In this document: piece by piece, positions 1 to 9,597 of the stretch
How the letters are laid out: every line of letters starts with the position of its first letter
Position numbering within the stretch: position 1 is the first letter of the stretch
Assembly: GCF_001941445.1 (NCBI RefSeq)
Contig: NZ_CP009245.1
Location: 2,689,992 to 2,753,991, forward strand
From: Corynebacterium aquilae DSM 44791
GTDB lineage: Bacteria > Actinomycetota > Actinomycetes > Mycobacteriales > Mycobacteriaceae
Reading direction: 5' to 3'
Length of the DNA stretch: 64,000 nucleotides
Notes under the pieces: generated by a model
Seen by the model: the letters and a program-made list of their open reading frames with translations, nothing else
What the model was told of the DNA's origin: nothing
Databases searched by the model: none
Translations under genes and position numbers: made by a program

Positions 1-1104
1 GATGAGGTGCTCCGGCTTGCCTTCGAGGCCTTCCCACCAGACGTCACCGTCGTCGGTCAGTGCGACGTTGGTGAAGATGGCGTTGCCCGGCTCCAGCGAC
101 TTCATGGCGTTGGGGTTGGAGGAGTAGTTGGTGCCCGGTGCCACGCCGAAGAAGCCGTTCTCCGGGTTGATGGCGTACAGGCGGCCGTCCTCACCGAAGT
201 GCATCCAGGCGATATCGTCGCCGATGACCTCGGCCTTCCAGCCGTCGATGGTGGGCTCGAGCATGGCCAGGTTGGTCTTGCCACAAGCGGACGGGAAGGC
301 GGCGCAGATGTTGTAGGACTTGCCCTCGGGCGAGGTCAGCTTCAGGATGAGCATGTGCTCGGCCATCCAGCCCTCGTCGCGAGCCATCACGGAGGCGATG
401 CGCAGGGCGTAGCACTTCTTGGCGAGGATGGCGTTTCCGCCGTAGCCGGAGCCGTAGGACCAGATCTCACGGGTCTCGGGGAACTGGGTGATGTACTTGG
501 TGTCGTTGCAGGGCCAGGTGACGTCCTCCTGGCCTTCCTCCAGCGGGTAGCCGACGGAGTGCAGGGCGCGGACGAACTCGCCGTGCTCGCCGATCTTGTC
601 CAGGGCGGCCTGTCCCATGCGGGTCATGATGCGCATGGACAGTACGACGTATGAGGAGTCGGTGAGCTGGACGCCCAGCTTGGGGTCATCGGCGTCGATG
701 GGGCCCATGCAGAAGGGCACCACGTACATGGTGCGGCCCTTCATGGATCCGCGGTAGTGCTCGGTCATCTCGGCCTTCATCTTGGCCGGGTCTGCCCAGT
801 TGTTGGTGGGGCCGGCGCCTTCCTCGGTTTCCGAGCAAATGAAGGTGCGGGATTCGACGCGGGCAACATCGTCCGGGTTGGAGCGGGCGAGGAAGCTGTT
901 GGGCTTCTTCTCCGGGTTCAGGCGGATAAAGGTGCCAGCATCCACGAGTTCCTGCGCGAGGCGGTCCCACTCTTCCTGCGAGCCGTCAGCGAACTCGACG
1001 GAGTCGGGCTGGAACAGCTCAACTGCGTCGGCGATCCACTTCAGCATCTCCTCGTTGCGAGTGGGGGCTTCACCCTTGAGGCCGGGGATGACGGTTTCGG
1101 ACAT
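1..1104 (-). CDS. pckG: Phosphoenolpyruvate carboxykinase (GTP), 3' end outside window
   Basis: This enzyme converts oxaloacetate plus GTP to phosphoenolpyruvate in the cytoplasm, for gluconeogenesis and anaplerotic balance. About 368 N-terminal residues are visible; the family is usually about 600 residues, so the C-terminus runs off the left edge. The GTP-type P-loop [10 protein letters not shown] lies near residues 268-280, and the pattern [12 protein letters not shown] precedes it, both typical of GTP-dependent rather than ATP-dependent enzymes. The ATG at 1104 follows an AGGAGAC ribosome site. In mycobacteria and corynebacteria this gene also sits next to trmB and the MmpL3 region, so synteny agrees. 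I see no frameshift in the visible part. Confidence 0.97.
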   Translation of the reverse strand, partial: MSETVIPGLKGEAPTRNEEMLKWIADAVELFQPDSVEFADGSQEEWDRLAQELVDAGTFIRLNPEKKPNSFLARSNPDDVARVESRTFICSETEEGAGPTNNWADPAKMKAEMTEHYRGSMKGRTMYVVPFCMGPIDADDPKLGVQLTDSSYVVLSMRIMTRMGQAALDKIGEHGEFVRALHSVGYPLEEGQEDVTWPCNDTKYITQFPETREIWSYGSGYGGNAILAKKCYALRIASVMARDEGWMAEHMLILKLTSPEGKSYNICAAFPSACGKTNLAMLEPTIDGWKAEVIGDDIAWMHFGEDGRLYAINPENGFFGVAPGTNYSSNPNAMKSLEPGNAIFTNVALTDDGDVWWEGLEGKPEHLI

Positions 1105-1922
1105 CGTGTCTCCTGACATTGACTACGAACTACGCCGTGGTGTCGGGCGCATAAAAAAAGGGGCTAATTCAAAGAGTCCTTACGGGTTCACACTAGCGCG
1201 TGGGCACACCGGTTGCAGTTGTTTTTTCCATCCTGATGGCCCGTGTTGTCATATCCAGTCGGTGGATAGAAAGTATTCGCACGTTACCCCCGAATTATGA
1301 GACTCGGCACACTTTTGCCGTTTCATACAAACGGGGGTAGTGATGGGGGTGTTTCGAGTGGGGCGGGGGTTCGATCTGGGTACGGGAAATCATCGACGCA
1401 CCCCAGCAGTCGGGCCTCCCACCCGCACCCGCAGCACCCACCCACGATGAAAAGATTTTCACTTTTAGTTGCCACGGATTCCCCTATCACACAGCGGAAA
1501 CTTCAGACCTTTCGCCGCCACACCACCTTCCACCCGGCGCGCCTACCACCGCCCCGAGCGCGTAGTGTGCCCGCATCTTTCCTCCCGTTTTTAGTGGGCC
1601 CAACGACCCGGTTCGCGTGTCCGCTTTTGTGGTGCCGGTTTGGATCAACCGGACATTTAGCAGATGTGATGGGCGTGGGTTTCTTGGCGCAGCACAGATC
1701 TTGGGGTGTGAAAGTGTGGTTTTTACCCCTTGCGCACCCCACTGCTTGGTGGGTGCTGGCGGGTGGTGTTGGTGGCACTGGTGCTACCCAGTGGTAGCTG
1801 CTTGGGACTGCCCGGTGTGGGTGGGGTGTGGGCGGGGTGTGGTTTGTGGTTGGGGCTGATGGGGGTTTTATGCCTGGCGGGATAATTGAATTTGGGTCAC
1901 TTACCGGGCAAAATGAGGCTCG
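1105..1922. other. 818-bp divergent intergenic region pckG/trmB
   Basis: No convincing gene lies here. An open frame at 1297-1797 on the plus strand has no recognisable domain, a proline- and glycine-rich low-complexity translation and no good ribosome site. The left part must hold the pckG promoter, and the right end holds a trmB promoter candidate. The sequence from about 1320 to 1860 is rich in G and T on the plus strand without clear repeats. Confidence 0.6.
1881..1886 (+). promoter_or_regulatory. Candidate -10 element for trmB
   Basis: GATAAT lies 36 bases before the trmB ATG, in an otherwise GC-rich stretch. It resembles the actinobacterial housekeeping -10 hexamer. No convincing -35 box is visible 16-19 bases upstream, which is common in this group. 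Confidence 0.35.
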
Positions 1923-2690
1923 ATGACTAATTCTGATAATTCCTCAAACACTGGCGAGCTGCCTGCGGGCCGCCCGTTGCAGTCCGAATTCGATACTGGC
2001 TTGGATTATCCGCGTCTGGGAAGCGTGAGCTTTCGTCGTGGCACCTTGACCGATAACCAGGAGAAGCTGTTCGACGAGCATTGGCCCCGGTTGGGCACTT
2101 TGCTGTCGGATGAGCGCATTGATGTGGAGCAGTGGTTTGGCCGTTCGGGCCACCCGACGATCCTGGAGATTGGTTCTGGCACTGGCACGTCTACTGCGGC
2201 GATGGCTCCGCTGGAGGCTGATACGAATGTGATTGCGGTCGAGTTGTACAAGCCGGGCCTGGCGAAGCTGTTGGGCGCGGTGGTGCGTGGCGATATTGAC
2301 AACATTCGTATGGTGCGTGGCGATGGCGTGGAGGTGCTTAACCGGATGTTCCCGGAGCATTCCCTCGATGGGGTGCGCATTTTCTTCCCTGATCCGTGGC
2401 CGAAGGCCCGCCACCATAAGCGCCGCATCATTCAGTCGGGCACGTTGAATCTGATTGCTTCGCGTTTGAAGCCCGGCGGGGTGCTGCATGTCGCCACCGA
2501 CCACGCCGATTATGCGGAGTGGATTGATGAGCTGGTGGATGTGGAGCCTGCGTTGGAGTTTATGGGTTGGCCGTGGGAGCAGTGCCCGCAGCTGACGGAT
2601 CGTCAAGTGATCACCAAGTTTGAGGGCAAGGGCCTGAAGAAGGATCACGTGATTCGCGAATATTTGTGGCGTCGCCGCCCGCTGGCGTAG
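1923..2690 (+). CDS. trmB: tRNA (guanine-N7-)-methyltransferase
   Basis: TrmB transfers a methyl group from S-adenosylmethionine to N7 of G46 in the variable loop of tRNAs. The 255-residue protein has the Rossmann SAM-binding motif [10 protein letters not shown] at residues 81-90 and the family signature [15 protein letters not shown] at 154-168. The acidic and serine-rich first 25 residues form an ordinary non-conserved extension. The gene starts a plus-strand run with the NYN gene and the MmpL transporter, the same order (mirrored) as Rv0208c-Rv0207c-Rv0206c in M. tuberculosis. Codon use favours G/T in third positions, unlike the C-ending genes further right. Confidence 0.97.
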   Translation: MTNSDNSSNTGELPAGRPLQSEFDTGLDYPRLGSVSFRRGTLTDNQEKLFDEHWPRLGTLLSDERIDVEQWFGRSGHPTILEIGSGTGTSTAAMAPLEADTNVIAVELYKPGLAKLLGAVVRGDIDNIRMVRGDGVEVLNRMFPEHSLDGVRIFFPDPWPKARHHKRRIIQSGTLNLIASRLKPGGVLHVATDHADYAEWIDELVDVEPALEFMGWPWEQCPQLTDRQVITKFEGKGLKKDHVIREYLWRRRPLA

Positions 2691-2885
2691 CGCTGGTGTT
2701 TGTCGGCACCTGGTGCGGGGCTGTTTTGTGGCTTTCGCACTGGGGGTGCGCCGGGCGCCGGTGAAGTGTCGGCGTGATGTGTGCGCTTCTGTTTTTCTTT
2801 TTTGTTTTATTTATTTTCCAGGCTCTGTGTGCGGCTGCTTTGAGTGGTTGGCGCTGTGGGGCTTGGGTTTTTTGAGGATTTTGCC

Positions 2886-3527
2886 TTGAGTACTCACGCA
2901 AGTTACCCCGCACCGGGGCCGAACACCTTGTTGTTGGTGTGGGATGCCCCGAACCTTGATATGGGTTTGGGGGCCATTCTTGGTTCCCGCCCGACCAGTG
3001 CCCACCGCCCGCGTTTTGATGCGGTTGGCCGGTGGCTGGTACAGCAGGCCGCCGAGTTGTCTGCTTCTACTGGTCTTGACATTGTTCCGGAAGCGACGGT
3101 GTTTACCAATGTGACTCCGGGGAGTGCGGATTCGATCCGCCCCTGGGTGGAGGCGTTGCGCAACGTTGGTTTTGCGGTGTTCGCGAAGCCGAAGTTGACG
3201 GAGGATTCCGATGTGGATCCCGACATGTTGGCCCACATTGAGACCCGCGCGAATGAGGGTGTGTTGGCGGGGCTGGTGGTTGCCAGCGCCGATGGCCAGA
3301 ACTTCAAGGATGCGCTGGAGCGCCACACCCAAGAGGGTGTGTCTACCACTGTGCTGGGTTTCCACGAGCACGCGTCGTGGGCTGTCGGTTCAGAAGTTTT
3401 GAACTTTGTGGATTTGGAAGAGATTCACGGGGTGTTCCGGGAGCCGCTGCCGCGTATCAATCTGGATCATCTGCCCGAGGGCGGTGCGTGGCTGCAGCCG
3501 TTCCGTTCCCTGGACAATCTGCTGTAA
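2886..3527 (+). CDS. NYN domain protein (LabA/DUF88 type), Rv0207c-like
   Basis: This is a predicted PIN-like/NYN-fold protein of about 213 residues. The LLLVWDAPNLDMGLG segment near the N-terminus matches the acidic first strand of NYN domains, and LVVASADGQNF matches the second conserved aspartate region. NYN domains are generally RNA nucleases, but the substrate of this conserved actinobacterial family is unknown to me. I prefer a TTG start at 2886 because GAGGA lies 7 bases upstream (2874-2878); an in-frame GTG at 2844 has no ribosome site. Its position between trmB and the mmpL gene matches Rv0207c, so a link to envelope biogenesis is only an inference from context. Confidence 0.85.
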   Translation: MSTHASYPAPGPNTLLLVWDAPNLDMGLGAILGSRPTSAHRPRFDAVGRWLVQQAAELSASTGLDIVPEATVFTNVTPGSADSIRPWVEALRNVGFAVFAKPKLTEDSDVDPDMLAHIETRANEGVLAGLVVASADGQNFKDALERHTQEGVSTTVLGFHEHASWAVGSEVLNFVDLEEIHGVFREPLPRINLDHLPEGGAWLQPFRSLDNLL

Positions 3528-3723
3528 CCATCAGGTGTGGCTGGATGCTTTCGCCTTCCCGCGCCCGGTTGGGGCGCGTAGGGTGTTGGTTTTAGTGCCA
3601 CGAATATTCGTTACCCACTGTCGCACTCCCGCCGCCGGTTGTCGGTGGCCGCGCACCCTGGTGCGCGTGGGACGTGGGGTGTGTTCACCGTGAGTCGAGG
3701 ATACAAAGGGGAGACGGACACCA

Positions 3724-6324
3724 GTGTTTGAGAAGTGGGGCCACTTCGCCTACCGTCACCGAGTCGCTGTGCCGATCGTCGTGATTGGTTTCATTGTGGG
3801 GCTGTTTGCCCTGTTTGGTACCCAGTTGGGTGCGTTGATGAGCCAGGAGGGTTGGGACGATCCGGGATCGTCGTCTACCAAGGCTGCTGCGATTGAGCAG
3901 GAGGTCTTTGGTCGCGATAACGGCGGTGATGTGGTCATCGTCTATACCGCGCCGGAGGGGCGCACGGTCGATGATCCGGCGATTGTGGGCCCGGCCCAGC
4001 GCCATTTAGATCAGTTGGCTGCCAGCAATCCCGACACCATTGATCACGTCACTTCTTATTTTGAGAAGCGCACCCCGATGCTTGCCACGCAGGACAAGCA
4101 CATGGCGTTTGCTGCGATTGGGTTGAAGGGTGACGGGGAGGATGTGCTGAAAAACTTCCGCGCCGTGGAGGATCAGCTGGTCGACCCCGATCTTGAGGCC
4201 ACTGGGGTGGTGCAGCAGGTGGCGGGCCAAACGGCTATTGCGGATGCCCTGGATGATGGGATGAGCGGTGATATTCACCGCGCCGAGATTTACGCGTTGC
4301 CTGCGGTGGGCCTGTTGTTGCTCATTGTGTTTGGATCCCTGGTGGCCGCCACTATGCCTTTGATTGTGGGTGTGCTGTCGATTTTGGGGTCTTTGGGTGT
4401 GCTGGCACTGTTGGCGCATGTTGCCCAGGTCAATGTGTTTGCCCAGTCGGTGGTGACTTTGCTCGGGTTGGGGTTGGCGATCGATTATGGGCTGTTTTTG
4501 GTGTCCCGCTTCCGGGAGGAGCTGGATGCTGGTCATGACGTGCGGCAGGCCACGATTACTGCGACTGCGACTGCTGGTAAGACGGTGGTGTTTTCTGCCG
4601 CGATGGTGGCGGTTGCGTTGTCGGGTCTGTTGCTGTTTCCGCAGGCGTTTTTGAAGTCGGTGGCCTATGGTGCGATTAGCGCGGTGGGGTTGGCGGCGTT
4701 GCTGTCGATTACGGTTTTGCCGAGTATTTTCGCGCTGTTGGGCCACAAGATCGACAAGTTTGCCTTGCGTCGCAAGCCGTTGACGCAAGAGCGGATTGAA
4801 AATTCCGTGTGGGCGCGCATCCCGGATTGGGCGATGCGGCATTCCGGCATTGTGACCACTGTGATCGTTGCTGGTTTGATTGCTTTGGCGGTTCCGTTGG
4901 GTGGGGTGAAGTTCGGCGGTATTAACGAAACGTATTTGCCGCCGGGCGATGAGGTGCGTGCCGCTCAGCACACTTTTGACGAAAACTTCCCCCAGTTCCG
5001 TACTGACCCCATCAAGGTTGTCATTACCGGGGCGGATAATCAGCAGATTGTTGACATTTACCGCCAGCTCAATGAGGTTCAGGGGATTACTGGCCGGTTC
5101 GCGCCGAGCCAGCCCGCCAAGGATGAGACCACGGTTATGGCGGCCGGCATCATCGACCGTGAGGACAATAAGGCGGTGGTGCATCAGCTGCGTGAGATCA
5201 CGGTGCCTGAAGGCGTCAACATGTACATCGGTGGCAGCCCCGCCCTGGAGGTGGAGTCCATCGAGGCGCTGTTCCACACCTTGCCGTGGATGGCGTTGTA
5301 CATCGTGGTTGCGACTTTCATCCTGTTGTCTTTGGTGTTTGGTTCGGTGATTTTGCCGGCCAAGGCAATCATTATGACGATTCTGGGCATGGGCGCGACC
5401 CTGGGTGTGCTGACTGCCATGTTTGTTGATGGTTTTGGCGCGGATTTGTTGAACTTCACTCCGGGTCCGTTGATGAGCCCGGTGCTGGTGCTGATCATGG
5501 CGATCATTTATGGCTTGTCCACAGACTATGAGGTGTTTTTGCTCTCCCGCATGGTGGAGGCCCGGGATCGGGGTAAGAGCACTGACGAAGCGATTCGTAT
5601 TGGTACCTCGCATACCGGCAATATCATTACGGCGGCCGCAATCATCATGATCGTGGTGTGTGGTGCTTTCGGGTTCTCCACCATCGTGATGATGAAGTAC
5701 ATCGCTTATGGCATGATCGTGGCGCTGATTTTGGATGCGACCATTATTCGTATGCTGCTGGTGCCTGCGGTGATGCACATGTTGAAGGAAGACAACTGGT
5801 GGGCGCCGCGGTTTGTGAAGAAGGCGTCTTTGGTGTTGGGGCATAATGCGCCTGACAATTCCCTGATGCACACCCCTGTGGTGCCTGCCGTGGCCGGGGC
5901 TCCTGCCGTGGAAGCTTCCGAAGCGTCCACTGGCCCGGCTGGTGGTGCTGAGTCTGTTGCCGGCGCAGCCGATGCTGGGCTGGCCGTCGATTCCCCGGAG
6001 CACTCCCCTGCCGCCGTAACCCCTGCAGACCCTGCAGACCCTGAATTCCCCGCAGATTCGCCAGCGCCGGCAGCCCCTGTCGAGGATGACGTTGTTTCGG
6101 CTGATCCAGCTGATGCGGATGATCAGGTGGATGCGGCTGCTGATCTCGAGGGCGGTGTCGATGGTGATTCGGTGCTGGAGATGGATGAACCGGTGGTCGA
6201 CGAGGTCGATATCATCGCCGATAACGAGGCCAAGCGCGCAGGGCGTTCCACGACGGAAGACACCCAGCTGATTCCTTTCGCGGAGCTTTTGCGCCGCCTA
6301 GAAGAAGACGACAACAACGAGTAG
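3724..6324 (+). CDS. mmpL3: MmpL3/CmpL-type RND transporter (trehalose monomycolate export)
   Basis: This is an 866-residue inner-membrane RND transporter. One transmembrane helix is followed by a periplasmic domain, five helices, a second helix/periplasmic-domain/five-helix unit, and a long cytoplasmic tail. The two Asp-Tyr proton-relay pairs typical of MmpL3 are visible at D254-Y255 (GLAIDYGLF) and D601-Y602 (LSTDYEVFL). The family moves trehalose monomycolate across the inner membrane for use by mycolyltransferases, and C. glutamicum has two redundant members, CmpL1 and CmpL4. The trmB-NYN-mmpL order supports the MmpL3 assignment. The last ~140 residues form an Ala/Pro/Asp-rich low-complexity tail ending in an acidic segment. 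The start is GTG at 3724, with AGGGGAGA about 11 bases upstream. Confidence 0.93.
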   Translation: MFEKWGHFAYRHRVAVPIVVIGFIVGLFALFGTQLGALMSQEGWDDPGSSSTKAAAIEQEVFGRDNGGDVVIVYTAPEGRTVDDPAIVGPAQRHLDQLAASNPDTIDHVTSYFEKRTPMLATQDKHMAFAAIGLKGDGEDVLKNFRAVEDQLVDPDLEATGVVQQVAGQTAIADALDDGMSGDIHRAEIYALPAVGLLLLIVFGSLVAATMPLIVGVLSILGSLGVLALLAHVAQVNVFAQSVVTLLGLGLAIDYGLFLVSRFREELDAGHDVRQATITATATAGKTVVFSAAMVAVALSGLLLFPQAFLKSVAYGAISAVGLAALLSITVLPSIFALLGHKIDKFALRRKPLTQERIENSVWARIPDWAMRHSGIVTTVIVAGLIALAVPLGGVKFGGINETYLPPGDEVRAAQHTFDENFPQFRTDPIKVVITGADNQQIVDIYRQLNEVQGITGRFAPSQPAKDETTVMAAGIIDREDNKAVVHQLREITVPEGVNMYIGGSPALEVESIEALFHTLPWMALYIVVATFILLSLVFGSVILPAKAIIMTILGMGATLGVLTAMFVDGFGADLLNFTPGPLMSPVLVLIMAIIYGLSTDYEVFLLSRMVEARDRGKSTDEAIRIGTSHTGNIITAAAIIMIVVCGAFGFSTIVMMKYIAYGMIVALILDATIIRMLLVPAVMHMLKEDNWWAPRFVKKASLVLGHNAPDNSLMHTPVVPAVAGAPAVEASEASTGPAGGAESVAGAADAGLAVDSPEHSPAAVTPADPADPEFPADSPAPAAPVEDDVVSADPADADDQVDAAADLEGGVDGDSVLEMDEPVVDEVDIIADNEAKRAGRSTTEDTQLIPFAELLRRLEEDDNNE

Positions 6325-6403
6325 GACTACCAGGACTCGGCTACAGCTCATGCCCCACACCCCGGCGCGTGGCTTGTGGGTCGAGAACCGGGCCTGAGAC
6401 ACC

Positions 6404-7495
6404 ATGGACGCCACCCGCAGCAACACCAAGAGGGCCAAAGCCGCCATCACCACGGCGCTGCCCTTTGTTGTGGTGGCGGCCATGGTGTTTTTCGTGTGGC
6501 GTTATCATGCGCTGATCGCCCAAGCTTTTCACGAGATTCGAGGCGCGGAGCCTGCGGTGCTGCCGCTGACTGTGGTTGGTGCGGCAGTTTCCATGTATGC
6601 CATGGGCTATGTCACCCATTCCTTGCTGTATGCGGGGGATGTGAAAGTGTCCACCCGCAACTGTGTTCACCTGGCCTTGGCTTCTAATGCGTGGTCGGCA
6701 TCGCTGCCCGGTGGGCAGGCTTTCGCCGCCATGTTGAGTTTCACCGTGATGCGTTCTTGGGGTGCCAGCGCCTTGGTGTGTTCTTGGCAGATTGTGTTGT
6801 CTGCTGTGTTGTCTTCCACCTGGCTGGTTGCCCTTGGGGTGGTCACGATTTTTGTGTTGGGCGCGTCGCTGTCTTTGTCTTCGCTTGGTTTAAGCCTGCT
6901 CGGGTTGAGTGCCACGGTGTGGGCGGTGTACTACATCGCCCACCACCCCCACGTGTTGCGGCCGCTGGCGCGGTGGGGGTTGGGGATGGTCAACCGGGTG
7001 CGGCGCGCGCCCGCGGGCACGGGGCTGTCCGCGGTGGAAGATCACATTTCTCGCCTGGATGCGGTGTATTTGTCGCCGAAGCGTTTTGCAGCGACTGCGG
7101 CAGCTTCGTTGCTGAATTGGTTGGGTGACGTGGTGGTGTTGTGGGCGTGCGTGTGGGCGGTGTCCGGGGCGATGCCCCTGTGGGAGGCCCGCTCAGACGA
7201 AACCACCATCATGGGGGTGGTGCTGGCGTTTGTGACCGCCAAGATTGCCGGCACTGTGCAGGCCACCCCGGGCGGAATCGGCCCCGTGGAGGCCGCCCTG
7301 ACGGGCACCTTGGTGGCTGCCGGCTTGCCGGCAACTACTGCGCTGGGGGCGGTGCTGATTTTCCGGCTGGTGACCTTTTTTGGCCTGGTGGCTATCGGCT
7401 GGGTGGTATATGCCGCCAAGTACGCCAGCATTGGTAAGTCTTTGCGTGCCGGTAAAACGTCCACCCCCGGCGAGGTCGGTTACGAGGCGGCCTAA
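6404..7495 (+). CDS. Polytopic membrane protein, LPG synthase TM-region/UPF0104 family
   Basis: This is a 363-residue integral membrane protein with about eight hydrophobic segments. It ends with the pattern TVQATPGGIGPVEAALTG followed by two further helices. The PGGIGxxE motif is characteristic of the lysylphosphatidylglycerol synthase transmembrane (UPF0104, YbhN-like) family, whose members are linked to lipid flipping or transfer. No soluble aminoacyl-transfer domain is attached. It lies 79 bases behind the mmpL gene and probably belongs to the same transcript. M. tuberculosis has a comparable membrane gene near mmpL3 (Rv0204c, from memory), so a role in mycolate or phospholipid movement is plausible but not shown. 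The ATG at 6404 has only a weak GAGAC ribosome site. Confidence 0.85.
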   Translation: MDATRSNTKRAKAAITTALPFVVVAAMVFFVWRYHALIAQAFHEIRGAEPAVLPLTVVGAAVSMYAMGYVTHSLLYAGDVKVSTRNCVHLALASNAWSASLPGGQAFAAMLSFTVMRSWGASALVCSWQIVLSAVLSSTWLVALGVVTIFVLGASLSLSSLGLSLLGLSATVWAVYYIAHHPHVLRPLARWGLGMVNRVRRAPAGTGLSAVEDHISRLDAVYLSPKRFAATAAASLLNWLGDVVVLWACVWAVSGAMPLWEARSDETTIMGVVLAFVTAKIAGTVQATPGGIGPVEAALTGTLVAAGLPATTALGAVLIFRLVTFFGLVAIGWVVYAAKYASIGKSLRAGKTSTPGEVGYEAA

Positions 7496-7600
7496 TTGCG
7501 CCCCGTGGGCGGTTGTGGGCTAGCGTTGGGGGCGTTGTAGTGCCGTCGCGTCAGCGCTGCGCACTCCCCCTTTGCTGTGTCGAAAGGCTCGTAGTTTCTC

Positions 7601-7987
7601 ATGACTTCCCGCACCACCCGCAACCCTTCGAAGTTTTTGGTGTTTGATCTTCTCGCGGTTGCGGTTTTTGCTTTGTTGGCGCGCGCCGCCCACCAGTCAG
7701 AAAGCATGCCGTTTACTTTCACCGGGTGGTTGAGCACCGTGTGGCCGTTTTTGCTGGGCACTCTGATCATGTGGGTTGTTGTGCCGGCCGTGCGGAAGGC
7801 GCCGGTGGCGTTGGTGCCCGCGGGGGTGGCTGTGTGGTTGGGTACCGCGGCCTGTGGCCTGGTGGTGTGGGGGTTGCGCCACGACCACGTGCCGCACATT
7901 AGTTTCATCATCGTCGCCACCGTGATGAGTGGTCTGCTGTTGCTTGGTTGGCGTGGCATTGTTGCCGTGCTTTCGCACCGGCGCTAG
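7601..7987 (+). CDS. DUF3054 family membrane protein
   Basis: This 128-residue protein has four transmembrane segments at roughly residues 12-28, 46-66, 71-92 and 98-118. The N-terminal FLVFDLLAVAVFALLAR and the central TVWPFLLGTLIMW are typical of DUF3054 proteins, a family without known function. It starts with ATG and a GAAAGG ribosome site about 20 bases upstream, further than ideal. It is the last gene of the plus-strand block and is followed by a strong stem-loop. Nothing in the sequence suggests a substrate. Confidence 0.85.
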   Translation: MTSRTTRNPSKFLVFDLLAVAVFALLARAAHQSESMPFTFTGWLSTVWPFLLGTLIMWVVVPAVRKAPVALVPAGVAVWLGTAACGLVVWGLRHDHVPHISFIIVATVMSGLLLLGWRGIVAVLSHRR

Positions 7988-8002
7988 TTGTCTTTTCACG
8001 CT

Positions 8003-8042
8003 AACCGCCCTTGTGCCCCTGGTGTGGGGCACAAGGGCGGTT
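8003..8042. terminator. Strong stem-loop after the DUF3054 gene
   Basis: A perfect 17-bp stem (AACCGCCCTTGTGCCCC and its complement) closes a 6-base loop. It is followed on the plus strand by GGTCGTTTTG, a weak T-rich tail. It lies 15 bases after the stop codon. Confidence 0.75.
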
Positions 8043-8068
8043 GGTCGTTTTGTGGGGGTTATAGAGCT

Positions 8069-8099
8069 GTTCCCCGCACACGGGTGGTGTGCGGGGAAC
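8069..8099. terminator. Second stem-loop between convergent genes
   Basis: A 12-bp stem (GTTCCCCGCACA with its complement) closes a 7-base loop. It lies 67 bases beyond the stop of the minus-strand lipoprotein gene and 26 bases from the first hairpin. Neither side has a clear U-tract. It probably ends or stabilises the 3' end of the minus-strand transcript. Confidence 0.5.
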
Positions 8100-8166
8100 G
8101 ATACAAACCCACCAGGGCTTGGCTTATGCAACCTGCGGTGATGTGGTGTTCACCTGGTGTGCGCTC

Positions 8167-9597
8167 TTAGCGGGTGTAGAGGCGCAGGTTGTCGATGGTG
8201 GCGGAGCCTTCGTAGTAGTTGAGGTGGGGCACACCGATGACGAAGTTGTCCGGGTACTCGGAGCCTGCAGGCCACATTTCCTTGCTCCACTTGCCGAAGG
8301 GGCCTTCGAACTCGAGGGTCTGGTTGTGCTCACCCTTGTACTGGTCGGCCTTCTGGTTGTAGTGCCAGATGCTGTGGCCGTCGGCTTCTTCGAACTTGCG
8401 CTCGTAGCGCAGGGTCTTGTGTCCGACGTGGCGGAAGTTGCCGGTCATCTCGGTGACGTAGGAGTCCTTGTGACGCTCGATGGCGAAGGTGTAGGTCTCG
8501 TTCGGCATGAGATCGGGCTGCAGTTCGGCGGTGGCGACGATGGTGGCGTTCGGGTCGTCGCCGACCTTCAGGCCGCATTCGGTCGGCATGACGAACTGGT
8601 TGTAGGCGAACTTCGGGTCGCGGAAGCTGTTGCCGTCGAAGAAGATCTGGTTGATGCCGTTGGCGGTGGAGTCGGTGTATTCCTCGACCTGGCCGGTGGC
8701 GGGGTTGCAGACCTTGTAGTTCTTGGCCCAGCTGGCGTCGACGCTGTAGGTGTCCATGCCGACCTTGCGGTGGCTGTGGATGAAGATGTTGTTGTGGGGG
8801 GCGGGCTTTGCGTAGTCCATGATGGACAGCAGGTAGTAGCCGTTTTCCTTGGTCACATCACCCCAGGGCTTTTCGCAGGGGTTGGGGGTTTGTGCGCCGT
8901 CCTGGCTGTAGTCGCCCTTGCGGACCCAGGGGAAGTTGGTCTTGCAGTCGCCGGGCTTGTAGCCGTTGTACTTGCCGTCGTAGTTCCAGGTCAGTTCGCC
9001 GTTGCGTTCGCGCTTGCCGCCGAAGTCGACGGTTTTGAGTTCGTATTCGATGCGGTACTCGTCGGGCAGCGGGTTGGAGGAGGTCAGCACGACGCCGGAG
9101 TTCCAGGCGGGGACGTCGATGATGCCGTCGCCGTTTTTGGTGGCCAGGGTGGGGTTGGCGTCGGGCTTGCCGTCGCCGTCGAGGTCTTGTGCGGCGACTT
9201 CAACGGTCAGCCAGCCGTCTTGGCCGGTCTTGACGGACTTGCGGTAGATGTTGGCTTTTTCTACTGCGCGCTTAAACGCTTCGCCGCCGAGCTTGTCGAA
9301 GTAGATGTCGTCGTCGGAGAATTCGTCGACGAACCAGGGGCTGTCTTTGCCCAGTGGGTCTTTTTGCCAGGCGGCGTCTGTGACACCGAGATCCCGGTCG
9401 AACTTTTCCTGGTGAGCCAGTTTCCAGCCGGCGCGATAGGGGGCGCCGGAGGATAGGGCGTTTGCGCCGTTGGCGAGTTCGCTGGACAGGTTGGAGCTGC
9501 CGGAGCCGATTGTGCCTGCGATGTCGAGCGGGTTGCAGGCTGCCAGCGGCAGGGTCATGGCGAGCACGCTGGCCAGGGCCAGGACTTGGCGTTTCAT
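8167..9597 (-). CDS. Large secreted lipoprotein, possible concanavalin A-like fold
   Basis: This 476-residue lipoprotein has a lipobox LPLAAC with the acylated Cys at position 21. The mature part contains a DxDGDGxxDxN calcium-binding-like loop, then a strand-rich region (EYRIEYELKTVDFGG) reminiscent of the jelly-roll sheet of GH16/LamG proteins. It is rich in Trp and Tyr, as in carbohydrate-binding surfaces. The GH16 catalytic motif ExDxxE is not visible, so I do not call a hydrolase. It is the last minus-strand gene of the amino-sugar PTS locus, which suggests binding or release of an external glycan. The ATG at 9597 has AAAGG upstream; the in-frame extension to 9741 lacks a ribosome site and would bury the signal peptide. 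Confidence 0.75.
   Translation of the reverse strand: MKRQVLALASVLAMTLPLAACNPLDIAGTIGSGSSNLSSELANGANALSSGAPYRAGWKLAHQEKFDRDLGVTDAAWQKDPLGKDSPWFVDEFSDDDIYFDKLGGEAFKRAVEKANIYRKSVKTGQDGWLTVEVAAQDLDGDGKPDANPTLATKNGDGIIDVPAWNSGVVLTSSNPLPDEYRIEYELKTVDFGGKRERNGELTWNYDGKYNGYKPGDCKTNFPWVRKGDYSQDGAQTPNPCEKPWGDVTKENGYYLLSIMDYAKPAPHNNIFIHSHRKVGMDTYSVDASWAKNYKVCNPATGQVEEYTDSTANGINQIFFDGNSFRDPKFAYNQFVMPTECGLKVGDDPNATIVATAELQPDLMPNETYTFAIERHKDSYVTEMTGNFRHVGHKTLRYERKFEEADGHSIWHYNQKADQYKGEHNQTLEFEGPFGKWSKEMWPAGSEYPDNFVIGVPHLNYYEGSATIDNLRLYTR

Noticed and set aside
1297-1797. A 166-codon plus-strand frame between pckG and trmB
   Set aside because: It has no ribosome site, a low-complexity translation and no recognisable domain.
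4006-6003. A 665-codon open frame antisense to the MmpL gene
   Set aside because: The His/Arg/Gln-rich translation without domains is a codon-bias shadow.
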